Shown here piece after piece: positions 23,333 to 31,800 of a stretch of DNA of 34,336 nucleotides; position 1 is the stretch's first letter, and every line of letters begins with the position of its first letter. The notes under the pieces are model-generated. The model was not told the DNA's origin, did no database searches, and was given only the letters and a program-made list of their open reading frames with translations. Source of the stretch: Clostridia bacterium (GTDB lineage Bacteria > Bacillota > Clostridia > Christensenellales > Aristaeellaceae); the NCBI GenBank assembly GCA_030529995.1, contig JAUMVT010000028.1, positions 1 to 34,336 of the forward strand. Direction: 5' to 3'. Both the position numbers and the translations under genes were made by a program.

Positions 23333-23340
23333 GATTGCGA

Positions 23341-23724
23341 TTAGGGCAAAGTGACCGTAATCGTTACCTCAGCTCCATACCGCAGCAGGGCAAAGGTCAG
23401 CTGTTCTTTCCCTTGCTCCGGCAGCAGGCTTTCCAGCTCGTCCGCCGTGGCCACCGTGTCGCCGTCAACGGAGAGCAGATAGTCCCCGGAGCGCACCCCG
23501 GCCAGGTCGGCGGCACTGCCCTCCCGAACGGCCAGCACATACAGACCGTTGTCCGTATCCTGCACCACCAGCCCCAAGGCGGCGGCGGAGGGCTCGGCAG
23601 TGGCTGCCGGGGTTTCATTGGCGGGGAACAGATGGGGATGGACGAAAATCAGGCACAGCACGGCAGCGGCGACGGCCACCAGGCCAATGATGAGAATCCG
23701 CTTCCGGGCTTTCTGCAGCAGCAT
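23341..23724 (-). CDS. membrane-anchored PDZ-domain protein
   Basis: Protein of 127 aa. One membrane helix (about 10-28: ILIIGLVAVAAAVLCLIFV) after a basic N-terminus, a short Ala/Pro/Thr linker, and a PDZ domain (~50-127) with GLYVLAVREGSAADLAGVRSG-type features (for example GSAADLAGVRSGDYLLSVDG). There is no protease domain, unlike HtrA or SpoIVB. It probably faces outward and may bind peptides or proteins as a sensor accessory for the adjacent two-component system, 62 bp downstream. AGGAGG lies 8 nt before the ATG. Confidence 0.8.
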   Translation of the reverse strand: MLLQKARKRILIIGLVAVAAAVLCLIFVHPHLFPANETPAATAEPSAAALGLVVQDTDNGLYVLAVREGSAADLAGVRSGDYLLSVDGDTVATADELESLLPEQGKEQLTFALLRYGAEVTITVTLP

Positions 23725-23773
23725 GTCCGCTCCCTCCTTTCCATTTGGATGCCTGTATCCTACCCAATGCAGG

Positions 23774-23810
23774 TGAACAGTGGGTGAATCCGATATGAAA
23801 GGGGCATGAA
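23774..23810. promoter_or_regulatory. four TGAA words with exact 11-bp period, candidate response-regulator site
   Basis: TGAA starts at 23774, 23785, 23796 and 23807, exactly 11 bp apart, inside GGTGAACAGTG, GGTGAATCCGA, TATGAAAGGGG and CATGAAAGGA. They lie 50-85 bp upstream of the PDZ gene start. OmpR/PhoB-type regulators bind direct repeats with 11-bp spacing. A further pair with the same spacing (24042, 24053) lies beyond the element at 23829. Confidence 0.6.
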
Positions 23811-23828
23811 AGGATGAGAAGACGATCT

Positions 23829-24036
23829 CTTGGGTGGCGTTGGAGGGCTCGCAAGCCCTTCAACTTTAGATCGGCTTTCAGCGAGCCACTTCGTGGCGTT
23901 AAGTGGGGCGAAGCCCCTGTGCGGTGAAAGCCGCAGCAATCCGAAGGATTGCTTCCTTACACGAGGGAACGGCCGGGAGCGCAGCGACCAGTGAGCGAGT
24001 GCAAAACTCGCCGAAGCGGCTTTGCCGCTTTGGCGA
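23829..24036. repeat. multi-hairpin intergenic element, copy B
   Basis: Relative of copy A (20980). It shares CTTGGGTGG, GTTAAGTGGGGCGAAGCCCC, GCAATCCGAAGGATTGC, TTCCTTACACGA, GGCCGGGAGCG and the closing hairpin TCGCCGAAGCGG / CCGCTTTGGCGA (24008-24036). It also has an extra insert with CGGTGAAAGCCG. Stem bases of the closing hairpin differ from copy A while pairing is kept. It is flanked on both sides by GTGAATCCG-nn-ATGAAAGG (23784 and 24041). Confidence 0.8.
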
Positions 24037-24321
24037 TGGCGTGAATCCGGCATGAAAGGAATGCGAATCCTTTCGGTTACATGGGAACAAAGCGACCCCT
24101 GCACCAAAAATTTTCTCAAAAAAATTTTTTCCCGCAGTCGCCTTCGCCTTTTCCCCTCCTTCGGGAGAAATGTGACAGCCATGTGCGCTCAGGTGACCTA
24201 TGAATGACCGTCGAATTGTTACAGGAATGTAACCGATTCTGAACCCTATGGCAACAAATCAGAGGGCTTTTGACACAATGCTGTCAAATTAAGTGCATCA
24301 GGAGGTGAAATAGCGGAGAAT
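24037..24321. other. AT-richer intergenic region with three palindromes
   Basis: No supported gene. It holds the second copy of GTGAATCCG-nn-ATGAAAGG (24041), an A/T run (about 24107-24130), and two perfect palindromes, GTTACA-n4-TGTAAC (24218-24233) and TTTGACA-n6-TGTCAAA (24269-24288). These could be operators for the secreted-protein genes to the right. A strong GGAGGTG at 24301 is not followed by a start at normal distance. Confidence 0.5.
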
Positions 24322-24501
24322 ATGACGTGCTGCCCGAAAAAAGAACCCCTTGACGCAGCAACACAAAAAAATGTGTTGCTCCGAAGAATTTTTGAGAAAA
24401 GGTCAAAAACAGGCGATTTTGAGGCGAAAAACAGCGATTTTTTTGTAAATTCTTTGTTCGGGGTTCTATTTGTAACCGCCCACGTAACCAAAATGGTGTA
24501 G
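24322..24501 (+). CDS. possible small protein, 59 aa, uncertain
   Basis: An open frame of 59 codons starts MTCCPKKEPLDAATQ and ends VTAHVTKMV, with GGAG 4-5 nt before the ATG. The protein is basic in the middle (RRIFEKRSK) with a hydrophobic end (VNSLFGVLFV). The base composition is more AT-rich than in neighbouring genes. A perfect hairpin AGCAACACA-n6-TGTGTTGCT (24357-24380) inside the frame is unusual for coding DNA. It could equally be a leader RNA. I do not recognise a family. Confidence 0.25.
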   Translation: MTCCPKKEPLDAATQKNVLLRRIFEKRSKTGDFEAKNSDFFVNSLFGVLFVTAHVTKMV

Positions 24502-24573
24502 AATAGAGATACCCAAGGTGGAATAGCATGTGTTGCCCCCTCCCGGGGCACGATGAATAGGAGGACACGATTT

Positions 24574-25071
24574 ATGAAGAAGCTGCTCACCATCCTGACG
24601 GCTGCGATGATGATGACCACGCTGGCCGCAGCGGAGTCCGGCACCCCCACGGATCTGGGAACCCCCTTCGCCGATGTAACAGCCACCCCCGCCCCCGTGG
24701 AGGAGACTGTTGCCCCTGCAACAGAGGTTCCTGTGGTGGTGACGGAAGTCCCTGCCACGGAAGTGCCTGTGGTGGTCACGGAAGTCCCTGCCGCAGAGAC
24801 TGAAGCCCCGGCTGATGAAGCCGCCGCTGCTCGCTCCGTCCGCATTGTTGCCTTCGGCGATGCCGAGGATTTCTATGTGGGCAACCGGGTGGGTCTGTTT
24901 GCGGAGCTGACGGGCTATGAAGGCCTGAACGTTGCCGTTCAGTGGCAGCGTTGGGATCCCACTACCGAAACCTGGGAAGACATCCCCGGCGCCACCAACC
25001 TGGCCCTGTGGATCGACACCACCGTGGGCATGGACGGTTCCATGTGGCAGGTGGTTGTGACCATCCTGTAA
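24574..25071 (+). CDS. small secreted protein with Thr/Pro/Val stalk
   Basis: Protein of 165 aa. It has a signal peptide (MKKLLTILTAAMMMTTLAAA, about 20 residues), then a stalk with an exact 12-residue tandem repeat ATEVPVVVTEVP (49-72, twice), then a C-terminal beta-rich domain of about 75 residues (GDAEDFYVGNRVGLFAELTG, NVAVQWQRWD, MWQVVVTIL). The same domain is at the C-terminus of the next protein. No sorting signal is seen. AGGAGG precedes the ATG at 24574 by 9 nt. It is the first of three secreted-protein genes in a row. Confidence 0.8.
   Translation: MKKLLTILTAAMMMTTLAAAESGTPTDLGTPFADVTATPAPVEETVAPATEVPVVVTEVPATEVPVVVTEVPAAETEAPADEAAAARSVRIVAFGDAEDFYVGNRVGLFAELTGYEGLNVAVQWQRWDPTTETWEDIPGATNLALWIDTTVGMDGSMWQVVVTIL
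24721..24792 (+). repeat. 36-bp tandem repeat in the stalk
   Basis: Two 36-bp units (24721-24756 and 24757-24792) encode TEVPVVVTEVPA twice. They differ at only a few bases. Confidence 0.85.
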
Positions 25072-25085
25072 GTTCCTATTATAAT
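25055..25085 (+). promoter_or_regulatory. weak internal promoter candidate
   Basis: A perfect TATAAT (25080-25085) lies just after the stop of the first secreted-protein gene, but the best -35 box, TTGTGA (25055-25060), is 19 bp away and weak. It may give extra expression of the next gene. Confidence 0.3.
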
Positions 25086-25145
25086 AAGGAAGAAACTCCT
25101 GCGCAGAAAATACCCTGCCCCATGAACTTGTAAGGAGGAACACCC

Positions 25146-25817
25146 ATGAGCAACAAAATGAGAAGCGTTGCGGCGCTGGCGTTGACGCTGGCCATGCTGC
25201 TGACGATGATGCCCGCAGCCATGGCAGACTCCGCCGTGTATGTACTTCACCTGAAGCCCGCGCCCACGGCCACCCCCGCCCCGGAGGCAACGGAAGCCCC
25301 GGCGGAGGAGACCCCCGTGGTCACCGGCGCCCCTGCCGAAACGGTGACCGCCGTCACCACCTGGCAGAAGGATGAGAACGGCAACCTGGTGCTGGATGAA
25401 AACGGCAACCCGGTGGCCACCGTTCCCGCCGGACAGGAAATCCCCGTGGCCTATGCCAAGGATGAAAACGGCAACCTGATCCTGGATGAGGATGGCAACC
25501 CCATCGTCACCGAAACCGTGCCGGAAGGCTCCGATAAGATCTCCACCCTGGAGGACGAACTGGATCCCAACCGCACCATCGACATTTATGTATCCTGGAA
25601 CGGGCAGGAGGCTGCCTTCGGCAACACCGCCACCCTTTCCGCCGTGCTCAACGGCTACGGCAATGCCCAGTGCACCATTCAGTGGCAGACCAGCAAGGAC
25701 GACGCCTCCTGGCAGAACGTGGCAGGCGGCACCGGCGCCCGGCTGAATGTGGTAGTCACGGAAGAAAACCACATGGACTACTGGCGCGTTGTGGTCACCG
25801 TAGCAGATCCCGAGTAA
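25146..25817 (+). CDS. secreted protein, relative of the upstream small protein
   Basis: Protein of 223 aa. Signal peptide to about residue 27 (LALTLAMLLTMMPAAMA), then a Pro/Ala/Thr/Glu stalk, then two copies of an Asp/Asn/Gly-rich motif (KDENGNLVLDENGNPV at 75-90 and KDENGNLILDEDGNPI at 105-120), then a C-terminal domain (WNGQEAAFGNTATLSAVLNG, CTIQWQTSKDD, DYWRVVVTV) matching the C-terminus of the upstream protein. The NGN motifs resemble turn-rich or calcium-like loops, but no binding is shown. AGGAGG precedes the ATG. The next gene begins 43 bp downstream, so the three are likely co-transcribed. Confidence 0.8.
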   Translation: MSNKMRSVAALALTLAMLLTMMPAAMADSAVYVLHLKPAPTATPAPEATEAPAEETPVVTGAPAETVTAVTTWQKDENGNLVLDENGNPVATVPAGQEIPVAYAKDENGNLILDEDGNPIVTETVPEGSDKISTLEDELDPNRTIDIYVSWNGQEAAFGNTATLSAVLNGYGNAQCTIQWQTSKDDASWQNVAGGTGARLNVVVTEENHMDYWRVVVTVADPE

Positions 25818-25860
25818 AGAACCTTTTCCCCAGAACCATTGGACAATGGAGGATGGAACT

Positions 25861-28800
25861 ATGAGAAACACCATGCGGAGAGCACTGGCGTGGCTGACGG
25901 CGGTCATGATGATCATCAGCTGCATGCCAATGACTGCCTTGGCAGAGATCATTGACATCAGCCGATCCACCCGGCCCTTCATCAGCGTTGCATCGGTCGT
26001 TCCCGATGAGGATGTTTACGTCACCTTCAACTTCAAGGTGAACGGTAACACGGTAAGCACCCAGATCGTCGACCAGACCAAGGGCGAAAGCCTGACGCAG
26101 CCCGCCACCCCCGACGCAGCCGACGGCAAGGAGTTCGACGGCTGGTATTACGAGGACGGCACGGCTGTCACCTTCGGCACGGTTTCCGGCTATACGGTAA
26201 CCACCGAGGTCACCGTGAACGCCAAGTTCACCGACGTGTACTATGTGTACTTCCTCGCGGAAGACGGCTATGTGCACGTCACCATGCGGGCTACTGCCGA
26301 TAACGAATACAAGGTCAGCCTGCCCACCGACTACGAAGCCAAGGATGCCAAGGTGACCGGCTGGGTCATCAAGGACACCACCACCGCCTTCACCGCGGAC
26401 ACCGTGGTGACCGGGGACACCTACGTGACCCCCGTGACCGTGCCCGCTTACTGGGTCACCTTCAACACGGCCGGCGGCAGCCAGATGACGAGCCAGTACG
26501 TGGAGAAGGGCAAGTCCATTAACGTTAGCAGCCTGACGCCCCCCACCCGCACCGGCTACACCTTCGCCGGGTGGAAGGACCCCAGCGGCAGCACCGTGTC
26601 CGGCAACTACACCCCCACCGCCAGCGTGGTGCTGACGGCGCAGTGGAACCCTGTGCTGGTTAAGTACACTGTGGTGTACTGGGGCGAAAACGCCAATGAC
26701 GAAAACTATTCCATGCTGGCAACGGAAACCGGCAAAACGGCATACACCGGCACGGAGCTGACCCTGGACGCTACCTCCGGCGCACTGCCTTCCTCTGTCA
26801 GCGATCGTACCTACTTCACCTTCGAGAAGTCCGATACCGTCACCGTGGCGGCAGACGGCTCCTCCGTGCTGAACGTATACTATACGAGAAATGCGTATAC
26901 CATTACCTTTGACCTGCTGGGTTATTATGGCAGCGGTAATCGATATTCGAAAGCATCCTCCAGCACGTTCAGCACGCAGCCTGTGCTGACCATGAACGGA
27001 ACAACCTATACAGGCACCTATAGTTTTACTGCTAAGTACGAGCAGGACATTTCTGCCCTGTGGCCTACCAGCGGCGACTTTACCACGAAGCCTGTTCGCT
27101 CTGGCGGCTGGGGCGGCGGCACCACCTACTCTCTTACCGGCTGGGAGAAGACTTGGGTATCCAAGCGTTTGACCCTGACCAGTGACATCATTGCTAAGGG
27201 CAACCTTGCCGCCTACTGGGCAACCAGTCTGACGACCTATACCCTGAACTACATGTTCGAAACGCCGGACGGCACCGGCACAGCCTATACCTATGGCGGT
27301 ACAACCCGGTATTATAAGAAGAACGAAGCATATTCTCAGACAGCAGACACCACCAGCGGCAACTGGAATGCAAAGGCCATTACGGGCTTCACCTCTGTAA
27401 ATGTTGTGCAGAGCGATACCACCGTAAACCTTTACTACTCCCGTAACAGCTATACCCTGACCCTGAACAACATGGGTTCCGAAACCTCCGAAAGTATCAT
27501 GTTCGAAGCGGATATTTCCGGCAAGGGCGGCACCCCTTCCACCATCTCCGATGGCTACACTGCTAAAGACTTCAAGGGCTGGTACGAAGTTGAACCCTCC
27601 AAGGTCAGCGACAGCAGCGTTCCCTACACCTTCGGCACCATGCCTGCCAAAAACGTGGTGCTCTACGCCTACTGGGCAAAGCCCAAGGTAACCGTGAACA
27701 TCAAGGTCACCGTGACCAGCGAAATCGGTTTCGATGAAAATGAAACGGTTGCCCAGGGCACTTCCATTGGCGAAACCTCCGTTTACGCCCAGGCAAATGC
27801 CTTCGTGAAGGAACACAACCTGACCATCGTGAAGTGGGTTGACAAAGATGACAACAACATCGATATCAACGAGCCCCTTTACGGCGATATGGAAATCAAA
27901 CCCACCTTCGTTGGCCAGAAGTACACCCTGACCTACACCGCCGGCGAGGGCACGGGTGCGGACGTTGTTGATGCCAACGAGTACGGCCCCGACGCTTCCG
28001 CCCGTGTGGCCAACAGCACCTTCGAGGCCCCTGCGGGCAAGGTGTTCGCCTACTGGCAGGATGCTGCGGGCAATGTCTACTACCCCGGCAGCTACCTGAC
28101 CCTGAATAAGGATACCACCCTGACCGCCGTGTACGTGGATACCTATGCCAAGGTGTCCGTGACCTACAAGGCCAACGGCGGCGACGGCAGCGACTACACC
28201 ACCGAGTCCGTGCTGAACAACGGCAAGGTCACTGTGCTGGGCAACACGGCTGCCGGCATTACCCCCAAGACCGGCTACCACTTCGTGAAGTGGAATACCC
28301 AGGCTAACGGCAACGGCACCTCCTTCAACCCAGACTCCGAAGCCCGCCTGAACAGCGATGGCGAAAACGTGCTGTACGCCATCTGGGCAGCCAACACGGA
28401 TGTCAGCTACACCGTTCACTACTATAAGCAAGGAACGACGACCAAGGTTGCAGATGACAAGGTGGTCACCGGCCAGACCTTCAACACCTCTGTCACCGAG
28501 TCTGCCGCAACCGTGACCGGCTACACCGTGGTGAAGCCGGAAGCCCAGACCTTCACCCTGGATGCCTACAAGAAGGAAATCACCTTCTACTACACCGCCA
28601 ATAACTACACCTACTATGTGAAGTATTATCTGGACGGTGTGGAGCAGCCCACCATGCAGGCAACCGGCACCGCCGCCTTCGGCACTCAGGTCGAAACCTA
28701 CACCGATAAGCACCCCGCCGGCTACGTGCTGGACAAGACGGAAAACCTGCCCCTGACCATTCAGGTGGATCAGAGCAAGAACGTCATCAACGTCTACTAT

Positions 28801-31800
28801 AAGAAGAACATCTTCACCCTCACCGTCAAGTACATTTACGAGGACGGCAGCGAAGCAGCCCCCGACCACACCGAAACCGTGACCTACGGTGCGGCTTATT
28901 CCGTGACCTCTCCTGCCATTGACGGCTACGTGCCCAGCACGGCAGTGGTCACCGGCACCATGCCTGCGGAAGACAAGACCGTTACCGTTACCTACACCAA
29001 GCGCACGGATCTGACCTATACCGTCCACTATGTGTGGAACAACACCACCACCCAGGTGGCGGATGACAAGGTAGTCACCGGCCAGACCTTCGCCGATGTG
29101 GTTAAGGAAACCCCCATCACGGTCAATGGCTACACCCCCGTATCCGAGGATGAAAAGACCGTTGAAATCACCACCGGCACCAACGAGATCACTTTCTACT
29201 ACTATAAGAATGCCGCCGTCATGGCACTCAGCTCCAAAACCATCTATGATGGCACGGAAGTGAAAGTGACTGAGTTCACCTGCTCCGAGGATGAAGCAGA
29301 CTTCTCCGATGTGGTCAAGGTGTCCGCCGCCCGTACGGACGCAGGCGAAACCGACGTTGTGCCCACCGTGGCAGAGAACCCTGTGGACAAGACCGGCAAG
29401 TACATCGTCACCTCTACCCGGGAAGGCCTCATTACCATCCTGAAGCGTGACGTGACCCTGACCAGCGCCACCGACAGCAAGACCTACGACGGCACCCCCC
29501 TGACCAACAGCAACGTGACTGTCTCCGGCGACGGCTTCGCTGATGGCGAAGGCGCAACCTATGATGTCACCGGCAGCCAGACGGTTGTTGGCTCCAGCGA
29601 CAACGCCTTCACCTACACCCTGAATGCCAATACCAAGGCAGACAACTACACCATCAAGACCGAAACCGGCAAGCTGACCGTCTCCGAAACCCAGGCGGAA
29701 GTGGTTGTTACCCTGAAGGGCAACACCAACACCCAGGTTTATGACGGCAACTCCTACAATGCCAACGGCTATGAGGTGGTGAGCATCTCCACCAGCCTGT
29801 ACACCGCCGCCGACTTCACCCTGAAGACCGGCGTCAGCGCCCATGCGGAGCGGCTCCATGCCGGCACCACCTACATGGGGCTCACGGCAGACAGCTTTGA
29901 GAACACCAACCCCAATTTCGCCAAGGTCACCTTCGTTGTCACCGACGGCTATGTGACCATTACCAAGAAGCCCGTAACCTTCACTGCGGCCAGTGAGTCC
30001 AAGGTGTACGACCGGCAGCCCCTGACCAACGCCAGCTACATCGCCGGCGCACTGGCGAAGGGCGATACGCTGGATGACATCACCGTGTCCGGCACCATCA
30101 CTGACGTAGGCACTGTGCCCAACGTGATCCGTGATGCCAAGATCTCCAACGCAGCGGGCGAGGATGTGCTGGGTGACTATGAAATCACCTACAAGAACGG
30201 CACCCTGGAAGTGACCCCCGTCACCGATGAAGTGACCGTCACCATCACCGGCAACACCAAGGCCATTGACTATGACGGCGATGCGCACGAAGTCACTGAC
30301 TATAGCGTCACCATCAATAACGACCTGTACAAGATCGCTGACTTCACCTTCTCCGGCGAGGCCAAGGCAACCGGCACCAATGCGGACACCTATCCCATGG
30401 GCATGACGGAAGCCGACTTTGCCAACATCAACACCAACTTCACCAATGTGAAGTTCGTGGTGAACGACGGCGCACTGACCATCGGCAAGCGCAGCGTCAC
30501 CCTGACCAGTGCTGACGATGAAAAGGTGTACGACGGCACCGCTCTGGAAAACCACACCGTCACCGTGACCAGCGGCAGCTTCGCCAAGAATGAAGGCGTG
30601 GATACCACCGTCACCGGCACCCAGACGGAGGCAGGCGAGAGCGAGAACAAGTTCACCTACGAGTGGCATGTGGACACCAACCCCGACAACTACGAAATCA
30701 CCACCGTCCCCGGCACCCTGACCGTCACCCCCGTGACCGACAAGGTGACCGTGACCATCACCGTTCACGGCGACACCGCCACCTACGATGGCAAGGAACA
30801 CACCGTGTCCGGCTATGATGTGGACATTTCCAATCCTCTGTACACCACGGACGACTTCACCTTCTCCGGCAAGGCGGAAGTATCCGGCACGGATGCAGGC
30901 ACCTACAACATGGGTGTGAAGGAAGACCAGTTCACCAACATCAGCAAAAACTTCACCAACGTGGAGTTCGTTGTGGTGGATCAGGATCTGGTCATCAACA
31001 AGCGTGAAGTCACCCTGACCAGCGGCTCTGCTGAAAAGGTGTACGACGGCACGGCCCTGACCAAGGATACCGTGACTGTCTCCGGCGACGGCTTCGCTGA
31101 GGGCGAAGGCGCCACCTACGATGTCACCGGCATCCAGCTGAACAAGGGCGAGAGCGACAACACCTTCTCCTACACCCTGAATGAGAACACCAACCCTGAC
31201 AACTACACCATCAATACCGTGCCCGGCACCCTGAAGGTGACTCCTGTGACCGACAAGGTAACGGTCACCATCACCGAGCACAGCGGCACCGCCAAGTATG
31301 ACGGCGAGGAACACACCGTCACCGGCTATGACGTAGCAATCGATAACAAGCTGTATACGGAAAATGACTTCACCTTCTCCGGTGATGCCACCGTATCCGG
31401 CACCAATGCCGATACCTACGACATGGACGTGAAGGCCACTGACTTCACCAACCTGAGCGACAACTTCGCTAACGTGGAGTTCGTGGTGGTGGATGGCCGG
31501 CTGGTCATCAGCAAGCGTTCAGTCACCCTGACCAGCGGCTCTGCCGAAAAGGAATATGACGGCACGGCCCTGAAGGAGGAAAGCTACACCGTTACCGGCG
31601 ATGGCTTCGTCTCCGGCGAAGGCATCTACATGACCTACACCGGCAGCCAGACCGACGCAGGCCAGAGCCAGAACACCTACACCTACGAATTTGATGAGGA
31701 TACCCTGGCAGCCAACTATGCCGTGACCGCACTCTTGGGCGCCCTGAAGGTGACCAAGCGTGGCGCAGGGGATACGGAGGTCATCATCAAGGCCAACGAT

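Noticed and set aside
24037-24573. A T-box or known riboswitch before the secreted-protein genes
   Set aside because: No T-box sequence or recognisable riboswitch core could be identified; only simple palindromes are present.
25795-31314. A very long minus-strand open frame of 1,839 codons
   Set aside because: It lies antisense to the giant adhesin gene, whose repetitive, C-ending codons remove stops from the opposite strand. Its translation is low-complexity Gly/Val/His-rich, with no signal peptide or recognised domain.
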